Shown: positions 1 to 7,972 of the stretch, one piece after another
How the letters are laid out: each line of letters begins with the position of its first letter
Numbering within the stretch: position 1 is the stretch's first letter
Origin: Cryobacterium melibiosiphilum
GTDB taxonomy: Bacteria; Actinomycetota; Actinomycetes; Actinomycetales; Microbacteriaceae
DNA: 64,000 nt
Reading direction: 5' to 3'
Assembly (NCBI RefSeq): GCF_003602235.1
Contig: NZ_QZVS01000089.1
Coordinates: 62,001 to 126,000, forward strand
Made by a program: the position numbers and the translations under genes
Notes under the pieces: model-generated
The model's database searches: none
What the model was told of the DNA's origin: nothing
The model's input: the letters and a program-made list of their open reading frames with translations, nothing else

Positions 1-92
1 GGACCGCGCACATCATTGAGCAGCGCGCCGCGAACGCGCTGATTCGCCCGCTCTCGGTGTACAACGGCCCCGAGGAACGCCACCTGCCCTAA
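1..92 (+). CDS. Unidentified protein, C-terminal fragment
   Basis: The window opens inside a reading frame that closes with TAA at 90-92. About 29 residues are visible, ending in VYNGPEERHLP. No motif is recognisable, so no function is proposed. It is listed because codon use matches the neighbouring genes and the stop is followed by an ordinary intergenic gap of about 125 bases. Confidence 0.5.
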   Translation, partial: TAHIIEQRAANALIRPLSVYNGPEERHLP

Positions 93-177
93 CGGCGGCA
101 CATGCTCGGCGGGGAAGGCCGTGGTGTGGCGTTTAGCATGGTGCCATGGCCTTTCCTGAGATTCTCGCAGCACCGAC

Positions 178-214
178 GACCCCCGTACCCTCGATCGACG
201 CAGGGGCGGGGGTC
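178..214. promoter_or_regulatory. Stem-loop immediately upstream of the S51-like gene
   Basis: GACCCCCG (178-185) pairs exactly with CGGGGGTC (207-214), and CCCT/AGGG can extend the stem inward around a short loop. It ends 5 bases before the ATG at 220, so its right arm (GGGGG) would also be the only ribosome-binding-like purine run. It may be the upstream gene's terminator or a structure that masks translation. No U-run follows. Confidence 0.45.
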
Positions 215-219
215 TTCGC

Positions 220-939
220 ATGAGTATCCACCTGGTCGGCGGCGGGTCGGCCGCGGAGCAGTACGCGAGTGTGTACGGGCCGTTCCTGGCCGAAGCGGCG
301 GCGCGCGCCGTGGCATCCGGTCGTGAAGAACCCCGCATCGCGATCGTGACCGTGGGCAGCGGGCCCGGCGACCTGCACGGCACCGAGCTCGCGGCCGCCC
401 TCGCGGCCGCCGGCCCCGTCGAGCCGCGCCACACGGCGCTGGCCCGCGGCGATCTCGCGACCCTGCTGGCGGTCGCGGATGTCGACGGTATCCTCATCGG
501 CGGCGGCGTCACCCCCGACTACCTCGCGGCCCTGCTGCCGATCGCCGGCGAGATCCGGCGCCAGGTCTCCGCGGGCGTGCCCTACCTCGGGTTCTCCGCC
601 GGCGCGATGATCGCCGCGGAACGCGCCCTCGTCGGCGGCTGGCTGATCGGCGGTGTCGAGGTCAGCCCCGAGGACAGCTCGGACGGTCTCGATGAGGTCA
701 CCGTGCTGCCCGGAATCGGCCTGCTCGACGTGACCGTGGAGGTGCACGCCGCCCAGCGCGGCAACCTGTCGCGGCTGATCGCCGCAACCGAGGCCGGCCT
801 CAGCGAAGGAGGGCTGGCGATCGACGAGAACTCGGCGCTCGTGATCGGCGAGGGCGCGCTCGCCGTCGTCGGCTCCGGCAGCGTCTGGCGGGTCAGCCAG
901 GCCGAAGGCGGAGTGCTCGTGAGCACCTTTGGCGCCTAG
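220..939 (+). CDS. Type 1 glutamine amidotransferase-like / S51 (peptidase E, cyanophycinase-like) hydrolase
   Basis: A 239-residue protein with the class I amidotransferase-like fold of family S51. The nucleophile elbow is GFSAGAM with Ser near residue 126, preceded by ILIGGG and VPYLG strands. A later [11 protein letters not shown] stretch resembles the QRGR-type substrate-site segment of cyanophycinases. Family members are serine hydrolases acting on Asp-containing dipeptides or related substrates; the substrate here cannot be read from sequence. No signal peptide is visible, so it is probably cytosolic. It overlaps the downstream glycosylase start by 11 bases, suggesting co-transcription. 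Confidence 0.75.
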   Translation: MSIHLVGGGSAAEQYASVYGPFLAEAAARAVASGREEPRIAIVTVGSGPGDLHGTELAAALAAAGPVEPRHTALARGDLATLLAVADVDGILIGGGVTPDYLAALLPIAGEIRRQVSAGVPYLGFSAGAMIAAERALVGGWLIGGVEVSPEDSSDGLDEVTVLPGIGLLDVTVEVHAAQRGNLSRLIAATEAGLSEGGLAIDENSALVIGEGALAVVGSGSVWRVSQAEGGVLVSTFGA

Positions 940-1657
940 CCCGGTGTCGGGCGCCGCACCGGCTCCGGCCGACTGGACGCTCGCCGGCCTCGTCGCGGCC
1001 GGCCTGATGGACCCCGGCTGGGCCGCGGCATTGGCGCCCGCCGAGGCGGGGCTGGCGGCAATCGGGGCATTCCTGGGCGCCGAGGCCGCCGCGGGGCGGG
1101 TCGTGCTGCCCGCCTCGGTGAACATCTTTCGGGCCTTCCAGGAGCCGTTCGCCGCGGTGCGGGTGCTCATCGTCGGGCAGGATCCGTATCCGACGCCGGG
1201 GCATCCGATCGGTCTGTCCTTCGCAACGGATGCCTCGGTGCGGCCCCTTCCGCGCAGCCTCGGCAACATCTACGCCGAGTTGCGTGCCGACCTCGGAGTC
1301 GCACCGCCCGCTCACGGCGACCTGAGTGCGTGGACCCGTCAGGGCGTGATGCTGCTCAACCGGGTACTCACGGTGCCGGCCGGGGACGCCGGCGCACACC
1401 GCAACCACGGCTGGGAGGCCGTGACCGCGCAGGCCGTGCGGGCGCTCGCCGCCCGGCCGACACCGCTCGTCACGATTCTCTGGGGCAAGCAGGCGGAAAC
1501 CCTGACGCCGCTGCTCGGCGACACCGCCGTCATCGCCAGCGCGCACCCGAGCCCGCTGTCGGCGCGACGCGGGTTTATCGGTTCGCGGCCCTTCAGCCGG
1601 GCCAATGCGCTGCTCGCGGCGCAGGGGGCGGCAGCCGTCGACTGGACACTCGGCTAA
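929..1657 (+). CDS. ung: Uracil-DNA glycosylase, family 1
   Basis: A 242-residue enzyme that removes uracil from DNA to start base-excision repair. The water-activating loop [10 protein letters not shown] lies at residues 83-92 with the catalytic Asp at 85. The minor-groove loop HPSPLS lies at 206-211 with the catalytic His at 206. Both are canonical for Ung, and the length is close to the usual 225-250. The start is TTG at 929, inside the end of the preceding gene; no in-frame ATG or GTG is available before the conserved region, so translation is probably coupled. An Ala/Pro-rich tail precedes the fold. Confidence 0.93.
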   Translation: MAPSPVSGAAPAPADWTLAGLVAAGLMDPGWAAALAPAEAGLAAIGAFLGAEAAAGRVVLPASVNIFRAFQEPFAAVRVLIVGQDPYPTPGHPIGLSFATDASVRPLPRSLGNIYAELRADLGVAPPAHGDLSAWTRQGVMLLNRVLTVPAGDAGAHRNHGWEAVTAQAVRALAARPTPLVTILWGKQAETLTPLLGDTAVIASAHPSPLSARRGFIGSRPFSRANALLAAQGAAAVDWTLG

Positions 1658-1686
1658 CCTTGATGGGAATGGAAAGGGAGTGCCCG

Positions 1687-2265
1687 GTGCTTGAGGAAGA
1701 ATACGAGCCCCGTCGTCGGTTGCCTCGTCACCTGCGACCCGAAGCCGTACCGGAGAATCCCTTCGACTACACCCTGCGCGGGGTGCAGGCCCAGGATCTG
1801 CCGTACATCCGCGAGATCTACAACTACTACGTCGCCAACAGCACCGTCACCTTTGACGAGGATGCGATGACGCTCACCGAGTGGCGCGACAAGTTCTACT
1901 ACCTGTCGCGGCTCGGCATGCCCTTCATCGTCGCCGAATCGCCGTCCGGGCAGATTCTCGGCTATGCCCTGGTCAGCCCGTGGAAGCAGAAGAAGGCCTA
2001 CCGGTTCACGGTCGAGAACTCGATCTACCTCGGTGCGGCATCGACCGGCAAGGGCCTCGGCCGGGTGCTCATGCAGGAACTGATCGACCGCTCCAAGGCG
2101 GCTGGCCTGAAGGAGATCATCGCCGTGATCGCCGACCAGGGGGCGGATGCCTCGATCAAGCTGCACCGGGACTTCGGCTTCGAAGAGATCGGTCGCATGG
2201 GCAAGGTCGGCTTCAAATTCGAGCGGTGGCTCGGCACGGTGCTGCTGCAGAAGAGCCTGAAGTAA
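1687..2265 (+). CDS. GNAT-family N-acetyltransferase (phosphinothricin acetyltransferase-like)
   Basis: About 192 residues. The core runs from YTLRGVQAQDLPYIREIYNY through STVTFDEDAMT, typical of the Pat/bar-type GNAT subgroup. The acetyl-CoA loop is STGKGLGRVLMQ, in the expected QxxGxG/A position. The C-terminal LHRDFGFEEIGRM matches the end of this subgroup. GTG at 1687 is preferred because a purine-rich SD (1672-1680) sits 6 bases upstream; in-frame ATGs at 1663 and 1672 are alternatives. A small cytosolic amine is the likely acetyl acceptor; the physiological substrate is unknown. Confidence 0.8.
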   Translation: MLEEEYEPRRRLPRHLRPEAVPENPFDYTLRGVQAQDLPYIREIYNYYVANSTVTFDEDAMTLTEWRDKFYYLSRLGMPFIVAESPSGQILGYALVSPWKQKKAYRFTVENSIYLGAASTGKGLGRVLMQELIDRSKAAGLKEIIAVIADQGADASIKLHRDFGFEEIGRMGKVGFKFERWLGTVLLQKSLK

Positions 2266-2321
2266 CCCGAGCCCCGGCGAGCGGCGCCGTCAACGCCTGA
2301 GACAGTGCGCGGCGTGGCAAC

Positions 2322-3179
2322 TCAGGAGTGTCGGCGCCTCCCGAGCACGGTCAGCACGGCCCGCCGCGGGGCGAGCGTCGAGACCTGGGCGAGCATGCGG
2401 TTGCGGGAGCCGTTCACGACGAGCGGCGGGGTGACCGCGCGGTCGAGGGCGGCGAAGCTGCTGCGCACCACGTCGTCGACCGTGAGGCTGCGGCGTGGGC
2501 GTTCGCCGGCGGGGGTGGTGCGCTGGGCGACGTCGGAGAATTCGGTGTCGACCAGTCCGGGGCAGACCGCGGTCACTTTGAGGCCGGTGCCGCGAGTCTC
2601 GTACCAGAGCGCCTCCGTGAAGCTGAGCACATAGGCCTTGCTGGCGGCGTAGACCGACATCCGCGGCACGGCCTGAAACGCCGCCGTGCTGGCGAAGTTC
2701 ACGAGCGCGGCGGCGCCGGGTTCACGGGCGGCGGTGGCGACGAGGTCGGGCAACAGCGCCCGGGTCAGAATGGTGACTGCCTGCACGTTGAGAGCGATCT
2801 GCTCGGCCTCGCGGGCGGCATCCGCTTCGATGAAATTGCCGACCGTGCCGAAACCGGCGCTGTTGACGAGGGTGCCGATGGGGATTTTTCGGGTGCTGAG
2901 ATCGGCGACGAGCTCGGCGACCGCGCCGGGGGCGGCCAGGTCGAGTGGGATGACCGTGGAGACGGTGCCGAATTTCTCGGCCAGGTCGACCGCGAGGGCT
3001 TCGAGGCGGTCCTGTCGGCGGGCAACGAGCACGAGGTCCGCGCAGCGCACGGCGAGTTCCCGGGCGAATCCTTCGCCGAGTCCGCTCGAGGCGCCGGTGA
3101 CGAGGGCGACGGTGCCCATCGGGTTGAAGCCCGCAGCAGGGCGGGATCGGGACATCCACGGGAACACTGATCGCGCCAT
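2322..3179 (-). CDS. Short-chain dehydrogenase/reductase
   Basis: A 285-residue classical SDR. It has the cofactor motif TGASSGLG, an NSAGFG strand, a conserved Ser in NFAS and the catalytic YAASK. These give the Asn-Ser-Tyr-Lys tetrad of NAD(P)H-dependent oxidoreductases; the substrate is not predictable. The start is placed at 3179 because AGTGAGG precedes that ATG closely; GTG 3188 and ATG 3119 are alternatives. It is transcribed divergently from the amidase at 3226, with about 46 bases between. Confidence 0.85.
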   Translation of the reverse strand: MARSVFPWMSRSRPAAGFNPMGTVALVTGASSGLGEGFARELAVRCADLVLVARRQDRLEALAVDLAEKFGTVSTVIPLDLAAPGAVAELVADLSTRKIPIGTLVNSAGFGTVGNFIEADAAREAEQIALNVQAVTILTRALLPDLVATAAREPGAAALVNFASTAAFQAVPRMSVYAASKAYVLSFTEALWYETRGTGLKVTAVCPGLVDTEFSDVAQRTTPAGERPRRSLTVDDVVRSSFAALDRAVTPPLVVNGSRNRMLAQVSTLAPRRAVLTVLGRRRHS

Positions 3180-3225
3180 GGGCCTCACTTTAGCCGTGGG
3201 TGCGCCGCGTCACTAGGCTCGAACC

Positions 3226-4671
3226 ATGTCCCAACCCCACGAACTGACCGCGCTCGAGCAGTGGCAGGCGCTGCAGCAGGACGAACTCAGCCCCGTCGAA
3301 CTCACCGAGCACTACCTCGCCCGCATGGAGGCGATCAATCCGGCGGTCGGTGCTTTCGTCACCGTGACGGCCGCCGCGGCCCGCGCCCGCGCAGCTGACG
3401 TGCAGCGACGGGTCACCCGCACCGCGCCGATCTGGGGCCTGCCGTTCGGCGATAAGGATCTGCAGGAACGCGCCGGAGTTCCGGCTCGCGCCGGATCGCG
3501 CCTGATGAAGGACTATGTACCGACCCGATCCGACGACCTCGTGCAGGCGCTCGATACCGCCGGTGGCGTGAGCCTCGGCACGACGACCACGCCCGAGTTC
3601 GGGCTGACGTCGTACTCCGAAAACCTCGCGGGGGCCTCGGCCCGCAACCCGTGGAACCGCACCCTCGGCACCGGCGGTTCGAGCGGCGGAGCCGCCGCAG
3701 CGGTCGCCGCCCGCCTGCTTCCGTTCGCTCCCGGCAGCGACGGCGGCGGTTCGGTGCGCATCCCGGCCGCGGCGTGTGGACTCGTGGGGGTGAAGCCGTC
3801 CCGGGGGAGGGTGCCCGCGGCATCCGGTGTCGACAAGCTGGCCGGGCTGCCGGTCGCCGGCACCCTGGCCCGCACGGTAGCGGATGCCGCGCTGCTGCTC
3901 GACGCGATGATCGCGCCGCGAGATGGTCACCCCGACCATCACTTCGCCCTGCGTGCGCCGGGGGATGAGACCCCTCTGCTCGCCGCCGCCGTGCGCGGCG
4001 AGGGCCGCTTTCAACTGGGCGTGATGACGACGACCGCGTGGGATAACGACTACACGATCCAGATCGCTCCGGAGGCCCGGGCGGCCCTCGACGTGGCCGT
4101 GAATGCGTTCGCGGCCATGCACCATGGCCTTGAGCAGACCGCGCTCGAACCTGACGTGAGCTACGCCCCGGCGTTCCGCACGGTGTGGGAGGCGGGAGCG
4201 GCGAGCATCCCGGCCGAGACCGACGAGCAGCTGGCGCTGCTGGAGCCCCTGACCCGCTACCTGTTGCAACGCGGGCGGGCGCTCTCGGCGAGAAACCTCG
4301 GCGAGGCGCTCACGGCCCTGAGCGCGTACGAGCGCTCCTTCATTCGGCAGCTGTCCCGGTTCGACGCGGTGCTGACGCCGACGCTCGCGCTCACGCCGCG
4401 GCCGCTCGGCTGGTACGACCAGGGCGACCTCGAGCGCAACTTCGAGCAGCAGGTGCAGTACACGCCGTTCACGTCGATGGTGAACGTGGCCGGGCTGCCC
4501 GCGATCACCCTGCCGGTGTATCAGACGGATACCGGGCTGCCGATGGGTGTGCAGCTCATCGGGCGTCCTGGCGGGGAAGCGACCCTGTTCGCCCTCGGCG
4601 CCCAGCTGGAGCGGCGCATCCGCTGGCAGGATCGGGTCGCACCCGAGCCGCTGCACTCGCCCCGCGCCTGA
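3226..4671 (+). CDS. Amidase-signature family amidohydrolase
   Basis: A 481-residue enzyme of the amidase signature family (AtzF/GatA fold). The Ser-Ser-Lys triad is visible: Lys77 in FGDKDLQ, the cis-Ser in GTGGSSGGAAAA (about 152-153) and the nucleophile Ser176 in GGGSVRIPA. Members hydrolyse C-N amide bonds. GatA is unlikely because no gatB or gatC is nearby. The substrate is unknown. It is followed by a gene-free gap packed with palindromic repeats and then a convergent transporter gene. Confidence 0.88.
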   Translation: MSQPHELTALEQWQALQQDELSPVELTEHYLARMEAINPAVGAFVTVTAAAARARAADVQRRVTRTAPIWGLPFGDKDLQERAGVPARAGSRLMKDYVPTRSDDLVQALDTAGGVSLGTTTTPEFGLTSYSENLAGASARNPWNRTLGTGGSSGGAAAAVAARLLPFAPGSDGGGSVRIPAAACGLVGVKPSRGRVPAASGVDKLAGLPVAGTLARTVADAALLLDAMIAPRDGHPDHHFALRAPGDETPLLAAAVRGEGRFQLGVMTTTAWDNDYTIQIAPEARAALDVAVNAFAAMHHGLEQTALEPDVSYAPAFRTVWEAGAASIPAETDEQLALLEPLTRYLLQRGRALSARNLGEALTALSAYERSFIRQLSRFDAVLTPTLALTPRPLGWYDQGDLERNFEQQVQYTPFTSMVNVAGLPAITLPVYQTDTGLPMGVQLIGRPGGEATLFALGAQLERRIRWQDRVAPEPLHSPRA

Positions 4672-4736
4672 GGCCGGGGCTGAGGCGGGCAGTGCGACGT
4701 CGCGAGAGTGCATCGCTCACGTTCAGGGCGCCAGGA

Positions 4737-5158
4737 GGGGCCATCTGGCACACGTGGCGCTGCCCGGCGTCCTTCCAAGGGGCGATCTCTGACACGTCGT
4801 GCGCGAGGTGTCACAGATGGCCCCATGGTTTTCGCGAGGTGTCAGAGATTGCCCCTTGAGTGGCTTCGAAGGGGCTTTCTCTGACACTTGACGGTGGCCC
4901 GTGACCCCCATGGGGCGTTCTGTGACACTTCGCTCGCGAGGCGTCACAGATGGCCCCATGGTTTTCGCGAGGTGTCACAGATGGCCCCATGGGTTTCGTG
5001 AGGTGTCAGAGATTGCCCCTTGATCGCCCCGCAAGGGGCAATCTTCGACACGTGACGGTGGCTCGTGACCCCCATGGGGCCATCTGTGACACTTCGGCGG
5101 ATGCCTGCCGATGGGGCTTTTGTTGGCTTCTCGCTGACGAGATGCCAACAATGGCCCC
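4737..5158. repeat. Mosaic array of 17-bp palindromic repeat units between convergent genes
   Basis: The gap 4672-5188 carries 11 copies of a 17-bp unit, GTGTCASAGATKGCCCC. Forward copies start at 4808, 4839, 4941, 4972 and 5003. Inverted copies start at 4737, 4779, 4871, 4912, 5035 and 5076. A diverged inverted pair follows at 5113-5127 and 5144-5158. Forward neighbours are exactly 31 bp apart and inverted neighbours 41-42 bp. Facing copies can fold as hairpins 4779-4824, 4839-4887, 4912-4957, 5003-5051 and 5113-5158. No credible ORF lies here. It resembles REP/BIME-type mosaics rather than CRISPR; which family it belongs to is unknown. Confidence 0.9.
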
Positions 5159-5188
5159 TTGGCCTCCGGCTGCGGCGGCGCCGGGGTT

Positions 5189-7357
5189 TCAGGCGCGGTG
5201 CGCGGGAACCGGGGCGGCGTCGCTGTCGGAAGCGGCGGCATCCGTCGGCGAGACCGGGGAGGCCACCTTCACCGGGCGGCTCGGCCACCAGAACCGGTCG
5301 CCGACCAGGAACACGAGCGCCGGCACCAGCACCGTGCGCACGACGAGGGTGTCGAGCAGCACGCCGATGCAGACGATCACGCCGATCTGGGTGAGGGCCA
5401 CGACCGGCAGCACGCCGAGCACCGCGAAGACGGCAGCGATCAGGATGCCGGCGCTCGTGATCACTGCGCCGGTGGATGACAGCGCGCGCACCATTCCTTC
5501 CTTCGTGCCGTAGTGCAGGTGTTCCTCGCGCGCCCGGGTGGTCAGGAAGATGTTGTAGTCCACGCCGAGGGCGACCAGGAAGAGGAACGCGAAGAGCACG
5601 ACGTTGGTGTCGAAGGCCGGGAAGCCCAGCAGGTTCTGGAACAGAAAGTTCGACGCACCGAGGCTCGCAAAGAACGTGCCGAGCACCGTGATGATCAGCA
5701 GCACCGGCGCCACGAGGGAGCGCAGCAGCAGGGCCAGGATCACGAAGACGATGCCCAGGATCATCGGAATGATCAGGCCCTGGTCGGCCTCGGAGGCCGT
5801 ACGGGTGTCGAGGGCCGTCGCATCCGTGCCGCCGACCAGGCTCTGCGACACCGCGCCGGAGGCATCCGCATAGCTCGCGCGCAGCGCCTCGATGGTGGCG
5901 AAGGTCGTGTCGCTGCCCGGTTCGCTGTCGAGGGACAGGTTGAGCCGGGTGAGCCCGCCGGCGGTCTCGCTGGTTTGCACGGCGGAGACGCCGGGGGTCG
6001 CGGAGGCGAGGTCGGCGGCGGCGCTCGCCGCGGCATCCGGTGCCAGGACCACGGTCTGGCTGGTGAGGCCGGCCGAGAACGAACTGTCGACAATGGCCTG
6101 CGCCTGCACCGATTCGGGATTTCCGAGCAGCTGGTCGGCCTGCGAGAGGCCGACCGCGGATCCGATCAGGCCGAGGCTCAGGCCGCCGATGAAGAGGGTC
6201 GACACGACCGTGACCACGACCGGGCGGCGGGCGACGCCGCGGCCGAGGCGGGTCCAGAAGCCGGCGCCACCTCCGGCCCGGTCGGCGTTCGCGCGAGCGG
6301 AGGCCGCATGTACCCGGGGGATGAACGGCCAGAACAGGCCGCGGCCACAGACCACGAGTGCCGCCGGCAGCACCACGAGTGCGAACAGGATCGCGATCAG
6401 CACGCCGATGGCACACGCGAAACCGAGGGCGCGGTTGCTGCCGAGGGAGGCGAAGAGCAACGTGAAGAGGCTCAGCGCGACCGTGCCGCCGCTCGCCGCA
6501 ATCGCGGGGCCGGCGCTGCGCACCGCGGTCAGCATTGCGGCGTTGCGGCTCTCGGTGCGCAGCAGTTCTTCGCGGTACCGCGCCACGAGCAGCAGAGCGT
6601 AGTTGGTGCCGGCGCCGAAGACGAGCACCGAGAGGATGCCCGAGATCGACGCGTCAAGGGTGAATCCGAAGGGCCCGGCGAGGGCGCCGACGACGACGCC
6701 GGCGAGGCCGTCGGCCAGGCCCACCACGGTGAGGGGGACCAGCCAGAGCACCGGGCTGCGGTAGGTGACGATCAGCAGCACGGCGACGACGATCACGGTG
6801 ACGAGCAGCAACCGAAAGTCGGCTCCGGCGAAGGCGTTGGTGATGTCGGCCTGAAATCCGACCGCTCCCGTGACATACGAGGTGAGGCCGGTCGGCAGAT
6901 CGGCCGCCGCAGCCGAGCGGATGTCGCTGGCCGTCTTCGCGATATCGGCGTTGGCCTCGTCCGCATTCAGCGGAACGACGCTCAACGCGGCGGTGCCGTC
7001 GCTGCTGAACTGGGGAACGGTCGCCTGCGGGGCGATGGACGCAGATCCGAGCGCGGTCGCGTTGGTGGAGATCGCCGCACGGTCCGCGTCGGTCAAGGCC
7101 GTAGCGTTCGAGGCCGCGGACCCGGCGTCGTCGCGACTCCACACCACGATGGCCGACGTCGCGTCGGCCGAGGGGAACTCTTCCAGCAGGGACGCAACCT
7201 GGGCGGCCTGGCTCGAGGTCGGCAGCCCGGCGGTCGGGAATTCATCGGCTTCGCTGGCGGGCAGCAGGGTGAAAAGCAGGCCCACGGCGATCGCGGTCGC
7301 CGCGAGAACGAGCCACGACGTGCCGCGGCCGGTGATGAAACGGACGATCCCGATCAC
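5189..7357 (-). CDS. MMPL-family (RND superfamily) transporter
   Basis: A 722-residue polytopic membrane protein. It has an N-terminal TM segment (LVLAATAIAVGLLFTLL), a periplasmic domain to about residue 165, a block of five to six TM helices, a second TM/extracytoplasmic repeat from about residue 370, and a final TM block with GVDYNIFLTTRAREE. That two-fold architecture and length fit actinobacterial MMPL/YdfJ-like exporters of lipids or drugs using proton motive force. The GTG start at 7357 has an excellent SD (GGAGGAAAA). It diverges from the MarR gene, whose palindromic operator lies between them, so it is probably repressed by that protein. Confidence 0.9.
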   Translation of the reverse strand: MIGIVRFITGRGTSWLVLAATAIAVGLLFTLLPASEADEFPTAGLPTSSQAAQVASLLEEFPSADATSAIVVWSRDDAGSAASNATALTDADRAAISTNATALGSASIAPQATVPQFSSDGTAALSVVPLNADEANADIAKTASDIRSAAAADLPTGLTSYVTGAVGFQADITNAFAGADFRLLLVTVIVVAVLLIVTYRSPVLWLVPLTVVGLADGLAGVVVGALAGPFGFTLDASISGILSVLVFGAGTNYALLLVARYREELLRTESRNAAMLTAVRSAGPAIAASGGTVALSLFTLLFASLGSNRALGFACAIGVLIAILFALVVLPAALVVCGRGLFWPFIPRVHAASARANADRAGGGAGFWTRLGRGVARRPVVVTVVSTLFIGGLSLGLIGSAVGLSQADQLLGNPESVQAQAIVDSSFSAGLTSQTVVLAPDAAASAAADLASATPGVSAVQTSETAGGLTRLNLSLDSEPGSDTTFATIEALRASYADASGAVSQSLVGGTDATALDTRTASEADQGLIIPMILGIVFVILALLLRSLVAPVLLIITVLGTFFASLGASNFLFQNLLGFPAFDTNVVLFAFLFLVALGVDYNIFLTTRAREEHLHYGTKEGMVRALSSTGAVITSAGILIAAVFAVLGVLPVVALTQIGVIVCIGVLLDTLVVRTVLVPALVFLVGDRFWWPSRPVKVASPVSPTDAAASDSDAAPVPAHRA

Positions 7358-7380
7358 GAATTTTCCTCCAATGTGGTGTA

Positions 7381-7399
7381 TTGCTTAGTTACTTAGCAA
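7381..7399. promoter_or_regulatory. MarR-type operator in the divergent MMPL/MarR intergenic region
   Basis: TTGCTTAGTTACTTAGCAA is a 19-bp near-perfect palindrome with one mismatched position in the arms. It lies in the 56-bp gap between two divergent genes and is AT-rich against a GC-rich background. MarR dimers typically bind 16-20 bp palindromes of this kind over their own and the target promoter. Binding is inferred. Confidence 0.75.
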
Positions 7400-7413
7400 C
7401 TACAAGGATTAGC

Positions 7414-7929
7414 ATGATCCCTATGGAAGAAATGCGCAAGTCCGATTCAGGGCTGACGGAGGGTCGGCCGGAGCAGCTGCCGGAGTCGGGCGTGATCAGC
7501 GAACGCCTGCATGAGATCGTGACGCTGTCCCGGGATTTCGAGCGCCACGTCGGGCAGGCGCTGATGGTCAATGCCACCGACCTTGCGGCCATGGAACACC
7601 TGATGACGGCGGGGTCCCTGACCCCGAGCGAGCTCTCCCGGCGGCTCGACATTTCCACCGCGGCGACCACCCTCGTGGTCGACCGTCTGGTGGCGCTGAA
7701 GCACGTTCAGCGTCACCCGCACGCCCACGATCGCCGCAAGGTCGTCGTTGTGCCCGAGCCGGGCTCGGTCGCCCAGGCCTTCACTGAGTTGATGCCCGTC
7801 ATCGGCGGCGTTGCCGCGCTCGAGGCCGCGATGCCGGAGGCCGACCGGGCGGTGGTCGAGGCCTTTCTGGCTCGGGTCGTCGCCATCTACGCCAACGCCC
7901 TCGAACCCGTTCGACCGCAGGTGGTCTAG
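7414..7929 (+). CDS. MarR-family transcriptional regulator
   Basis: A 171-residue winged-helix repressor candidate. The HTH runs through SLTPSELSRRLDISTAATTLVVDRL, followed by the wing HPHAHDRRKVVVV, which carries the DRR signature of MarR proteins. ATG 7414 is chosen because AAGGA (7402-7406) sits just upstream; the frame is open from 7381 but that would run through the operator. It is divergent from the MMPL exporter with a shared operator, the standard arrangement for a ligand-relieved efflux repressor. The ligand is unknown. Confidence 0.88.
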   Translation: MIPMEEMRKSDSGLTEGRPEQLPESGVISERLHEIVTLSRDFERHVGQALMVNATDLAAMEHLMTAGSLTPSELSRRLDISTAATTLVVDRLVALKHVQRHPHAHDRRKVVVVPEPGSVAQAFTELMPVIGGVAALEAAMPEADRAVVEAFLARVVAIYANALEPVRPQVV

Positions 7930-7961
7930 CAGCTTCTTTTGGTTTCATCAAAACAACTGCT
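7928..7961. promoter_or_regulatory. Inverted-repeat operator upstream of the Fur-type gene
   Basis: AGCAGCTTCTTTTG (7928-7941) faces CAAAACAACTGCT (7949-7961) across 7 bases; the arms match except for one substitution and one deletion. It lies 11 bases ahead of the Fur-family start, where an autoregulatory box is expected for a FurA/CatR/PerR-type peroxide regulator. A similar half-site occurs at 10128-10141 before the siderophore locus. Confidence 0.65.
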
Positions 7962-7972
7962 ACGGTGGTCCT

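Noticed and set aside
4737..5158. CRISPR array
   Set aside because: Units occur in both orientations, spacers are themselves conserved, and no cas genes are present; it is a palindromic mosaic.
5513..7396. A 627-codon plus-strand ORF over the MMPL gene
   Set aside because: Composition is dominated by Arg/Glu/Gly/Asp shadows of the true frame, and there is no SD or motif.
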